Below, piece after piece: positions 1-4,866 of a stretch of 5,001 bases of DNA. The notes under the pieces are model-generated. The model had not been told where the DNA came from, made no database searches, and worked only from the letters and a program-made list of their open reading frames with translations. Position 1 is the stretch's first letter; each line of letters begins with the position of its first letter. The stretch is from an uncultured Desulfobacterales bacterium (GTDB lineage: Bacteria > Desulfobacterota > Desulfobacteria > Desulfobacterales > JAFDCJ01): NCBI GenBank assembly GCA_945787595.1, contig CALZJV010000487.1, positions 1 to 5,001 on the forward strand. The letters run 5' to 3'. A program made the position numbers and the translations under genes.

Positions 1-369
1 GAGAGAAAAACCCCTAAAGCATTCGTTTCTGCCTGTGATAAGTTTATTTTCACTGAAGTGCTGCGCTCCAAAGATGATTATAGTGAGAAAATAAGACGCG
101 AGACAACCAGCGAACTTAAGAAAGACACGAAACTCGTTAATTTATTAAGAAACGCTGTTGAGGCATCTTCTGATGATTCTGGCTGGGCTCATCTTGCATC
201 CGTGGGGAGTAACATTGCCAAGCAGGCACCAGAGTTCGATCCGCGAAACTATGGTTACAAAAAGTTAGGGGAACTTGCATCAGCAACAAAGCTATTCCAC
301 ATTGAAGAAAGAGCTGTTGGCGATGGGCCCTCAAAGGCAATTTATTTAAAAGATAAAAGAAAGAAATAA
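1..369 (+). CDS. NYN-domain / OST-HTH (LOTUS) protein, C-terminal part
   Basis: The reading frame is open from base 1, so the start lies left of the window and 122 residues are visible. Residues 1-20 (KAFVSACDKFIFTEVL) match the way NYN (PIN-like, LabA/DUF88) domains end. About 20 polar linker residues follow. Residues about 43-121 then form an OST-HTH/LOTUS winged-helix domain, with the typical pattern SGWAHLASVGSNI, FDPRNYGYKKLGEL and a final IYLKDKRKK. In this family the NYN domain is a putative metal-dependent ribonuclease fold and the OST-HTH domain is thought to bind RNA; the protein is cytosolic. The catalytic aspartates would lie outside the window, so activity cannot be judged. The stop is at 367-369. 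No terminator is obvious after it, and a decayed small reading frame follows at once. Confidence 0.85.
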   Translation, partial: ERKTPKAFVSACDKFIFTEVLRSKDDYSEKIRRETTSELKKDTKLVNLLRNAVEASSDDSGWAHLASVGSNIAKQAPEFDPRNYGYKKLGELASATKLFHIEERAVGDGPSKAIYLKDKRKK

Positions 370-370
370 A

Positions 371-647
371 GAGAATATTCCCGGTGTATTTCTTCCCTGG
401 CGTGATGTTCTTCAAGGTGGTCCAATGCCTGCCAACTTGTCGATAACTGAGCTCTCGGAAGTTCGTGCCAAGTTTATTGTTAATCAGGGATAATGCAAAT
501 GAAATAATTGGTGATCGATCCAAAGATGAAGAACGATATGACAAAGAAGTGCTGAGATGGCTCCGAAAAGGCAAGGGAATACTATATCGAGTGGCTGGTC
601 TGACTCGAGGTTATAGCATTTTGAGCGGCATGAACCAAAAAGGATGA
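371..647 (+). pseudogene. Decayed small charged reading frame with one apparent frameshift
   Basis: No family recognised. Frame 2 reads in a protein-like way from 371 (ENIPGVFLPWRDVLQGG) through an ATG at 425, which has a good AAGGTGG ribosome binding site at 414-420, and stops at 491-493 after AKFIVNQG. Frame 3 carries on just as convincingly from about 489 (DNANEIIGDRSKDEERYDKE, then VLRWLRKGKG) to a stop at 645-647. Removing one G from the GGG at 487-489 joins the two into one charged protein beginning MPANLSITELSEVRAKF. The last 20 or so residues look non-native and overlap the convergent 3' end of hicB, so the gene may also be truncated there. A sequencing indel is equally possible. The true start (425, or a lost one upstream of 371) is uncertain. 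Confidence 0.4.
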
Positions 648-998
648 TCGTGACATACCTCTTTTTTTAGCAACACTATCGATTTTACGAAGCATATCTT
701 CCGGCACAGTGATATTTACGCGTACGGAACGAGGTTTTGCTTCAGATACGGATACTACTAGAATTGCCGCGGCATCCGAAAAGTCAGGATCATCCATGAT
801 GTCTTCAAGCTTTGCAGGAGCTGGAATATTGTCACCGTCTTCTAACATACCCTTAATATGCAGAGAAAGAGCATCGTGAGCCATATCCTTGGCCTCATCG
901 ATTGTGCTACCGGCGGTTATACAACCCGGAAAATCAGGAAAGGATACGCCGAAATCACTCTTCGGATCTTTATGAACGACAGCAATATAATTAGCCAT
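582..998 (-). CDS. hicB: HicB-family antitoxin with C-terminal ribbon-helix-helix domain
   Basis: This 138-residue protein is the antitoxin of the HicAB type II module. Residues 1 to about 60 show the HicB partial RNase H fold pattern: YIAVVHKD, then FGVSFPDFPGCITAGSTIDEA, then a helix with LSLHIKGMLEDGDNIPAP. Residues about 91-130 (VRVNITVPEDMLRKIDSVAK, then RGMSRSSFLVHAA) are a ribbon-helix-helix DNA-binding domain. The N-terminal part should mask the HicA active site while the C-terminal part binds the operator. The start is fixed by an AGGTGA ribosome binding site (1009-1004) five bases before the ATG. That site overlaps the hicA stop codon, so toxin and antitoxin translation are linked. 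The toxin gene comes first, as usual for hicAB. The end overlaps a decayed plus-strand reading frame. Confidence 0.93.
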   Translation of the reverse strand: MANYIAVVHKDPKSDFGVSFPDFPGCITAGSTIDEAKDMAHDALSLHIKGMLEDGDNIPAPAKLEDIMDDPDFSDAAAILVVSVSEAKPRSVRVNITVPEDMLRKIDSVAKKRGMSRSSFLVHAAQNAITSSQTSHSI

Positions 999-1007
999 TT
1001 AGATCAC

Positions 1008-1196
1008 CTATTTGAACTTAATTCCTGATTGGCGCTCAATGCTCTTAAGTGTGCCAATTGGTAGATCTTTTTTGGGATGTGGAACTGTAACCCGCCCTTT
1101 TTTTGATGGGTGCCGGAACTGAATGTGTGAACCGGATTGATCGGCTTTATACCAGCCATCCTTTTCGAGCATTTTGATAATCGCCCGGCTATTCAT
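1008..1196 (-). CDS. hicA: HicA-family mRNA interferase toxin
   Basis: This 62-residue toxin has the double-stranded-RNA-binding-like HicA fold. It begins MNSRAIIKMLEKDGWYKAD, continues with SGSHIQFRHP and VTVPHPKKDLPIGTLKSI, and ends IERQSGIKFK. His24 in the GSH motif is the expected catalytic residue for ribosome-independent mRNA cleavage. The ATG at 1196 was chosen because family members start with this MNSR/MNS-type sequence. The frame stays open to 1265, but that extension would run back through the promoter and has no family resemblance. No Shine-Dalgarno sequence precedes the ATG. With the likely transcript start at about 1197, the message should be leaderless or nearly so, which would keep toxin translation low. 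hicB follows after nine bases. Confidence 0.92.
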   Translation of the reverse strand: MNSRAIIKMLEKDGWYKADQSGSHIQFRHPSKKGRVTVPHPKKDLPIGTLKSIERQSGIKFK

Positions 1197-1197
1197 A

Positions 1198-1213
1198 TGT
1201 GTATTAATACACA
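1198..1213. promoter_or_regulatory. Palindromic operator candidate for HicB
   Basis: TGTGTATTAATACACA is a perfect 16-bp inverted repeat that covers the hicAB -10 box and extends to two bases before the hicA start codon. The ribbon-helix-helix domain of HicB binds palindromes as a dimer, so this is the natural autoregulation site. A second perfect 8-bp palindrome, ACTATAGT (1213-1220), adjoins it. Binding by HicB is inferred. Confidence 0.65.
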
Positions 1214-1232
1214 CTATAGTCGAGTTTGTCAA
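1204..1232 (-). promoter_or_regulatory. hicAB sigma-70 promoter
   Basis: On the minus strand TTGACA (1232-1227) is a perfect -35 box. Exactly 17 bases separate it from TATTAA (1209-1204), a -10 box with four of six consensus bases. The start point should fall near 1197, right at the hicA ATG. A second possible -10, TATAGT (1218-1213), has only a poor -35 partner (CAAATG). Confidence 0.7.
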
Positions 1233-1285
1233 ATACATTTGGGCAAAAATGGATAAAAATTGCATGAAGATGGACGGGCCAAATC

Positions 1286-1819
1286 ATGCTGTTTAACGAA
1301 TTTAAAAATCTTATAAAATTAATACATAGAGATCTTGGCGTCCCTGAGGACTACCAAAATGAATATGGCCTCACTCTACAATATGAAGAAATTGACTTAA
1401 TCAAAATTGAAAATGATATATATGGCAGGCCACAAAGAGCGGCTATGATTATTGCCGAGCCTTGGTCTCAAATGAAAACCCAGGCAGAAAACGAAGGTGT
1501 TCTCTTAAATATAGTCTCAGCATTTAGGTCCGTGGATAGACAAAAAGAGATAATTCAAAGGAAGATAGATAATGGCGGTCGAATAGAAGAAATATTAAAG
1601 GTTTGCGCAGCACCTGGTTATAGCGAGCATCATTCCGGTCGTGCGCTCGATTTAACAACCCATGGGTGCAAGCCTCTTACGGAAGAGTTTGATGAAACAG
1701 ATGCATTTAAATGGTTACAAGGAAATGCCCATTTATTTTCGTTTAGGTTGTCATACCCTAAAGGTAATAAATATGGTATTGCATATGAGCCATGGCACTG
1801 GGCATTGAGGGAGAGTTAG
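1286..1819 (+). CDS. M15-family D-Ala-D-Ala carboxypeptidase-like protein (VanY-like)
   Basis: This 177-residue zinc peptidase-like protein has the M15 signature SxHxxGxAxD at residues 113-122 (SEHHSGRALD), giving zinc ligands His115 and Asp122. It also has EPWHW at 168-172, with Glu168 as catalytic base and His171 as third ligand. SAFRS (78-82) is the usual substrate-side motif. The complete active site predicts cleavage of a D-Ala-D-Ala peptide bond in peptidoglycan stems. There is no signal peptide or membrane segment, which is odd for a wall enzyme. It may act on cytoplasmic or recycled peptides, be released by lysis, or leave by another route. The ATG at 1286 is the only sensible start because a stop precedes it in frame at 1265-1267; no clear ribosome binding site is visible. 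It is divergent from hicA and appears to stand alone. Confidence 0.88.
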   Translation: MLFNEFKNLIKLIHRDLGVPEDYQNEYGLTLQYEEIDLIKIENDIYGRPQRAAMIIAEPWSQMKTQAENEGVLLNIVSAFRSVDRQKEIIQRKIDNGGRIEEILKVCAAPGYSEHHSGRALDLTTHGCKPLTEEFDETDAFKWLQGNAHLFSFRLSYPKGNKYGIAYEPWHWALRES

Positions 1820-1896
1820 CCGCATAATCGCTTATAGGGCCCAGACCAAACCAGTTGAGGTGACAGCTAGGGCCGTGCCAATGCGGAAGCGTGTTG

Positions 1897-1922
1897 ATAA
1901 ATTGAAAATTTATGTTTTTTTT
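1897..1922 (+). terminator. Possible rho-independent terminator after the M15 gene
   Basis: ATAAATT (1897-1903) and AATTTAT (1907-1913) form a perfect 7-bp stem with a GAA loop. One G and then eight T (1915-1922) follow. The T tract is convincing, but the all-A/T stem is weak for a classic terminator. It lies 78 bases after the peptidase stop. Confidence 0.35.
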
Positions 1923-1926
1923 AATA

Positions 1927-1954
1927 GTCAGAGGAAAGCCTGGCTGCCCCTGAC
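1927..1954. repeat. Strong two-part hairpin
   Basis: GTCAGAGG (1927-1934) pairs with CCCCTGAC (1947-1954) in seven of eight positions. Inside it AGCC (1937-1940) pairs with GGCT (1942-1945) around a single T. No T run follows on either strand, so it is not an ordinary terminator. A second small inverted repeat, CGCCT-T-AGGCG, follows at 1958-1968. The role is unknown; it lies in the 5' region of the ABC gene. Confidence 0.5.
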
Positions 1955-2024
1955 TTGCGCCTTAGGCGGCAACTGATCGCCACATTGAATAACCATATGA
2001 CCTTCACTGAAAGGAGGTAGATCG

Positions 2025-2819
2025 ATGACCGGAATAGAAAGCGGCGAGAAACCAATCCTTAAAGTGCGTGGCTTGCATAAATATTTCGGCCCGATACACA
2101 TCATCAAAGGGGTCGACTTGGATGTAAGGCCCAGCGAGGGGGTAGTTATCATGGGACCTTCGGGTGGGGGGAAGAGTACCTTCTTGCGCTGCCTTAATTT
2201 TCTGGAGGAGCCATCGGCGGGAACTATCGAAATTGACGGTGTGGAAATCAACGCCGAGGAATCAACAGGTCAGCGGAACAAGCGCATTCGCAAAATCCGC
2301 CGAAAAGCAGCGATGATTTTTCAAGAATTCAACCTTTTCCAGCATATGACTGTCCTGGACAACATTATTGCGGGTGCTGTCACGGTCAAAGAGGTGCCCA
2401 AAGAGCAAGCCATCGCCAAAGCGGAGGAGCTACTGGACGGAATGGGTCTGTTGGCGAAGCGTGATGATTACCCATCCTGGCTGGCGGCTGGAGAGCAGCA
2501 ACAGGTGGCTATCGCTCGCTCCCTGTGCATGGAGCCCCGGATTATGCTGTTCGATGACCCAACCTCGGCCCTTGATCCGAGCTTAGTCAGTGAGTTGGTA
2601 GATGTGATGGCTCGACTGGCCAATGAAGGGATAGCTATGATCACTGTTACCAACGAGCCGTATTTAGCTCGTCATGTAGCCGACCGGGTTATTCTTTTGG
2701 ACGAAGGCGTGTGGGTGGAAACGGCTCCACCCGAGGAACTGTTTTCCAATCCCAAGAAAGAGCGTACACGCCGGTTCCTGGAGCGCATTTCGCTGAAAGA
2801 CATTCGTAGCGGTAGATAG
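2025..2819 (+). CDS. ABC transporter ATP-binding protein of the polar amino acid (GlnQ/HisP) type, with altered catalytic motifs
   Basis: At 264 residues it has full length and order for the family. Walker A GPSGGGKST (44-52) is intact, the Q-loop glutamine is Gln100 (FQEFNLFQHMTV), the D-loop is SALD (181-184), and the closing region VETAPPEELFSNPK is typical. Three key sites differ from the family norm: signature LSGGQ is LAAGE (153-157); Walker B ends FDDP (176-179), so the catalytic Glu is Asp178; and the H-loop histidine (VTHE) is Asn210 (VTNE). It should bind ATP but hydrolyse it poorly or not at all. A strong AAGGAGGT site (2011-2018) six bases before the ATG and an uninterrupted frame argue that it is expressed. 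No permease or binding-protein gene adjoins it, so the partner and substrate cannot be named. Confidence 0.88.
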   Translation: MTGIESGEKPILKVRGLHKYFGPIHIIKGVDLDVRPSEGVVIMGPSGGGKSTFLRCLNFLEEPSAGTIEIDGVEINAEESTGQRNKRIRKIRRKAAMIFQEFNLFQHMTVLDNIIAGAVTVKEVPKEQAIAKAEELLDGMGLLAKRDDYPSWLAAGEQQQVAIARSLCMEPRIMLFDDPTSALDPSLVSELVDVMARLANEGIAMITVTNEPYLARHVADRVILLDEGVWVETAPPEELFSNPKKERTRRFLERISLKDIRSGR

Positions 2820-2834
2820 AATTCAAGGTCAATG

Positions 2835-2947
2835 CCGCCCAACTAATGATCAGACGGTGCAAAAACCTACTGCGGTAGAAGGTTATCGTAAAGGCCACCC
2901 AAGTTTAGTATGAATTCGGGCCGCTGCTCACCAGCGGCGTTGGGAGG
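2835..2947 (+). other. attC-like (integron recombination site-like) folded repeat
   Basis: The outer arms CCGCCCAAC (2835-2843) and GTTGGGAGG (2939-2947) pair in eight of nine positions and resemble the R boxes of attC (RYYYAAC...GTTRRRY). The last core base is A rather than a pyrimidine. The inner arms TGATCAGACGG (2847-2857) and CCGCTGCTCA (2921-2930) pair in nine positions with one mismatch and one extrahelical A (2854), like the L boxes. The core-to-core length of 109 bases is within the attC range. The next gene starts 18 bases after the core G, as in gene cassettes. No integrase or second convincing site is visible. A competing 7-bp hairpin (2920-2938) could explain part of it. Confidence 0.35.
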
Positions 2948-2956
2948 TATCGACGA

Positions 2957-3445
2957 TTGTCAGACATATTCATCAGAAAAGCCCAGATCGATGATTGTGA
3001 AGTGATAGTGTCTTTTATCCGTATGATGTTAACGGAAATGTCTGACATGGGGGGACATCCATTAAGTCAAAATGAAGTTTTCTGGATTTCTTTTAGGAAT
3101 ATCGTTTTACCAGCCATTAAAAATTCAGACCGACTTTATCTGATGGCCGAAAACCCTGACGGCCATGTTGGTTTCTTGGAGGGGAGAGTGGATATGCTTT
3201 ATGAGGTCTTTGAGCCGAAAAAGTCTTTTCACATCAGCGGTATTTATGTGAACCCTGAAAAAAGAAACTGCGGTATTGCTACAAACCTTATCAGAGCAGC
3301 ATTGCGTTGGGCTGCGGAGAAAGGGTGCCACGAGACAGACCTTAACATTCTTGTTAAAAACAAAAAGGCTAAAGGGCTATACAAAAAGCTTGGTTTTACC
3401 GTATTCCGTCACGAAATGAGGATGCAACTCCCAACCATTCAGTGA
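2957..3445 (+). CDS. GNAT-family N-acetyltransferase
   Basis: This 162-residue cytosolic protein has the GNAT fold. It opens FIRKAQIDDCEVIVSFIRMM (beta1-alpha1) and has a core strand HVGFLEGRVDM. Motif A is SGIYVNPEKRNCGIATNLI, with the acetyl-CoA pyrophosphate loop RNCGIA at 103-108. The late motif NKKAKGLYKKLGF (135-147) is where Tyr143 is the usual general-acid position. It should transfer an acetyl group from acetyl-CoA to an amine; the substrate cannot be read from sequence. The start is TTG at 2957, with GGGAGG (2942-2947) nine bases before it, lying inside the attC-like right arm. Its length and GF-x-x-x-R-x-E-M ending are normal, so the gene is complete. It is monocistronic as far as can be seen. 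Confidence 0.9.
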   Translation: MSDIFIRKAQIDDCEVIVSFIRMMLTEMSDMGGHPLSQNEVFWISFRNIVLPAIKNSDRLYLMAENPDGHVGFLEGRVDMLYEVFEPKKSFHISGIYVNPEKRNCGIATNLIRAALRWAAEKGCHETDLNILVKNKKAKGLYKKLGFTVFRHEMRMQLPTIQ

Positions 3446-3603
3446 ATCTGACGGGGAGAATCTGCGGGTTTATCTTAATGAAAATGGATTATTATTGAAT
3501 CCCTTGTTTAGGATGTCAGAATTAAAAGAGATTGCTATACATCATGCTTGAGAGGGATCGGGAAACGTCGTACCGTTTCTGAAAGGCACTTTAATTTTTA
3601 TTT

Positions 3604-3633
3604 AGCCACAGACCCACACGGACAGACACAGAC
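3604..3633. repeat. Short CACAGAC repeat element
   Basis: CACAGAC occurs at 3607-3613 and again at 3627-3633, with the related CACACGGACAGA between them, preceded by AGC and followed by a T run (3636-3641). It resembles short dispersed intergenic repeats of many bacterial genomes. Copy number cannot be judged from this window. Confidence 0.4.
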
Positions 3634-3652
3634 AATTTTTTAGGGTCTAATT

Positions 3653-3730
3653 CCCCGCAGCTTGCTGCGCTATAATAGACATTATTCCTATAGCCCGATA
3701 CCCCGTCAGCTCTGCTGTGGGGAACCTTCA
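3653..3730 (+). repeat. Pair of REP-like GC-rich hairpins
   Basis: The first copy has CGCAGC (3656-3661), loop TT, and GCTGCG (3664-3669). The second has CCCC (3701-3704), CAGC (3707-3710), loop TCT, GCTG (3714-3717) and GGGG (3719-3722), followed by AACCTTCA. Both begin with CCCCG and share the CAGC/GCTG core in the same orientation, about 48 bases apart. This is the layout of degenerate REP elements mobilised by RAYT (Y1-type) transposases; no such transposase is present here. Confidence 0.45.
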
Positions 3731-3797
3731 TTAGCGCATTGATAGATTTTCAGGTATTTTTTCCCGGTCTCTCAGCTTCGCGTTAGGACCGACACAT

Positions 3798-4154
3798 ATG
3801 AAGACTGTAAATTTTAAACTGTTAACTTTTTTAGTATTCCTCAGCTATGCTGCAGTGGTTTCTGCCGGTGGTAATTCTACAGCGAGTACTCGCTTCGTTT
3901 TTAAGCCTGACGGCACGATTCAGTGTGATAAGTCCCAAGGGGTGGCCTTAGGTTCCATGGTGCAAGAATTAAAGTCTGCAGATATCAAGGTTTTTTCCAT
4001 GCGAAAAGGATATGACGGCAGGGAGGGAATTGCCCTTTGCGGCGCTCCGACCGGCCAGATAAATGTTTACGAGATCGCAATTTCGGACGTGTCTGAGGCT
4101 GTTAGCCTTGGCTTCAAACAACTACCCGAAAACCGGATCGGAGAAGACCCATGA
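3798..4154 (+). CDS. Small exported protein of unknown family
   Basis: The family is not recognised. The 118-residue product begins with a clear Sec signal peptide: MKTVNFK, then a hydrophobic core LLTFLVFLSYAAVV, then cleavage probably after VSA (residue 23). The mature part of about 95 residues has exactly two cysteines, Cys43 (TIQCDKSQG) and Cys81 (ALCGAPTGQINVYEI), which probably form one disulfide in the periplasm. It lacks the lipobox cysteine, so it should be soluble. The mixed pattern of short strands and helices with conserved-looking GYDGREG and CGAPTG suggests a compact alpha/beta domain. The ribosome binding site is AGGA (3785-3788), nine bases before the ATG. Its TGA overlaps the ATG of the next small gene (ATGA), and it opens the compact group ending at the right edge. 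Confidence 0.75.
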   Translation: MKTVNFKLLTFLVFLSYAAVVSAGGNSTASTRFVFKPDGTIQCDKSQGVALGSMVQELKSADIKVFSMRKGYDGREGIALCGAPTGQINVYEIAISDVSEAVSLGFKQLPENRIGEDP

Positions 4155-4277
4155 ATCAAAGCCTAACCTCTAGCGGATTCACTATGATCCCAAAAACTGA
4201 CGCTTTTTGCCCAGGTTATCCGGGAAGTTGAACAGTCGGACGTGACAGTACTTCAGATTCAAACTCCATTTGGCTAA
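4151..4277 (+). pseudogene. Tiny ATGA-coupled gene interrupted by a frameshift in a T run
   Basis: The ATG at 4151 overlaps the TGA of the exported-protein gene (ATGA), the classic layout for translational coupling. The frame reads MNQSLTSSGFTMIPKTDA and, unshifted, ends after 26 codons at 4229-4231. If one T of the TTTTT at 4204-4208 is skipped, it continues naturally as FAQVIREVEQSDVTVLQIQ and TPFG to a TAA at 4275-4277, making about 41 residues and leaving 11 bases before the methyltransferase. The composition of the second half (amphipathic helix then strand) looks like real protein. Options are a pseudogene, a sequencing indel in the homopolymer, or frameshifted decoding. No family or function is recognised. 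Confidence 0.45.
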
Positions 4278-4288
4278 AGAGAGGTTAA

Positions 4289-4843
4289 TTGAATACAGAA
4301 GACTTGGGAAATTCAAAGATTCTGAATTGGCTGTTCAAACCAGCCGGAGTGATGATGGGGAGTAGGGCGCGACGCTGGCTCTTTAACCCTATGAAAACCC
4401 TGCGAGGTGCTGATATTCAGCCCAGGCAGACCGTTTTGGAAGTGGGGTGTGGTACAGGTTTTTTTACTATTCCGGCAGCACAGCTCCTTGGCGATGAAGG
4501 TTGCCTGGTAGCTATGGATGCTTTATCAGGTTTTATCAAAGAGGTATCAAAAAAAGTACAGTCCGCTGATTTAAAAAATGTCCGCGTGGTCAAACGCAAT
4601 GCCCTGAATACGGGATTGGGTGCCGCAAGCATTGATACGGCCCTGTTGTTTGGTGTGCTTCCATGGCCTGCGTTGCCCTTGAATCGGCTTTTGCCAGAAA
4701 TGCACCGCGTCTTGAAACCAGAAGGGAGATTGGCAGTATGGTTGTTTCCGGTTTCCGGTTGGGTGCCAAAGTCGATTCTTCGGTCTGGGTTATTCATCTA
4801 CATAAGCAAACAAAATGGTGTGTACAATTACAGGCGATGTTAG
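4289..4843 (+). CDS. Class I SAM-dependent methyltransferase (UbiE-like)
   Basis: This 184-residue cytosolic protein has a Rossmann-type methyltransferase fold. Motif I is VLEVGCGTGFFTIP (49-62), which binds S-adenosylmethionine. The acidic residue at the end of beta2 is Asp77 (CLVAMD), beta4 is IDTALLFGVL (115-124), and the post-motif region is MHRVLKPEGRLAVW (138-151). It probably methylates a small molecule; the substrate is unknown. The ending FIYISKQNGVYNYRRC resembles the natural C-terminus of short UbiE-like enzymes, so the gene is judged complete. The start is TTG at 4289, forced by an in-frame stop at 4286-4288. GAGAGG (4279-4284) is its ribosome binding site at a short spacing. It follows the tiny gene by 11 bases and precedes the reductase-like gene by 23, so it is probably co-transcribed. 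Confidence 0.88.
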   Translation: MNTEDLGNSKILNWLFKPAGVMMGSRARRWLFNPMKTLRGADIQPRQTVLEVGCGTGFFTIPAAQLLGDEGCLVAMDALSGFIKEVSKKVQSADLKNVRVVKRNALNTGLGAASIDTALLFGVLPWPALPLNRLLPEMHRVLKPEGRLAVWLFPVSGWVPKSILRSGLFIYISKQNGVYNYRRC

Positions 4844-4866
4844 GCCTGAAAGTAAATGGAGAAGTT

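Larger units (their letters stand above)
3446..3797. other. Non-coding stretch with remnant and repeats
   Basis: This 352-base gap holds no convincing complete gene. The first 100 bases contain a protein-like run in another frame (3444-3551, including ENLRVYLNEN and FRMSELKEIA) with no start of its own. A short repeat-rich element lies at 3604-3633 and two REP-like hairpins at 3653-3669 and 3701-3722. The last 60 bases are the leader of the exported-protein gene. TATAAT at 3671-3676 is a perfect -10 box but has no matching -35. Confidence 0.6.

Noticed and set aside
137..574. Minus-strand frame opposite the OST-HTH region
   Set aside because: It lies antisense to a clear domain, and its product has no coherent pattern.
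1197..1265. Longer hicA starting at 1265
   Set aside because: The extension runs through the promoter and operator and has no family resemblance; HicA proteins start at the MNSR-type residue.
1821..1973. Open plus-strand frame after the peptidase (reads on to a stop at 1971-1973)
   Set aside because: No start with a ribosome binding site, no family pattern, and it contains the terminator and hairpin elements.
2920..2938. Perfect 7-bp hairpin GCCGCTG/CAGCGGC as a terminator of the ABC gene
   Set aside because: No T run follows; the next bases are the ribosome binding site of the acetyltransferase gene.
3671..3676. TATAAT as a promoter for the exported-protein gene
   Set aside because: No acceptable -35 box at 16-18 bases and no extended -10; it sits inside the REP-like region.
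3781..3788. GCGTTAGGA before the exported-protein gene as an attC right end
   Set aside because: No left core (RYYYAAC) or matching inner arms are found in 3446-3780.
4161..4291. Second attC-like site (GCCTAAC at 4161-4167 with GTTGAAC at 4227-4233 or GTTAATT at 4285-4291)
   Set aside because: The inner arms pair poorly and most of the interval reads as the tiny coupled gene; only the 8-bp inverted repeat was kept as an observation.
4417..4797. Minus-strand frame opposite the methyltransferase
   Set aside because: Antisense shadow of a gene with clear SAM-binding motifs.
4289..4843. Methyltransferase as a truncated gene because of its 184-residue length
   Set aside because: The NGVYNYRRC ending resembles the natural end of short UbiE-like enzymes, and the next gene is properly spaced.
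4839..4845. GTTAGGC as an attC core
   Set aside because: It lies in the methyltransferase stop region of a tightly spaced gene pair, with no left arm.
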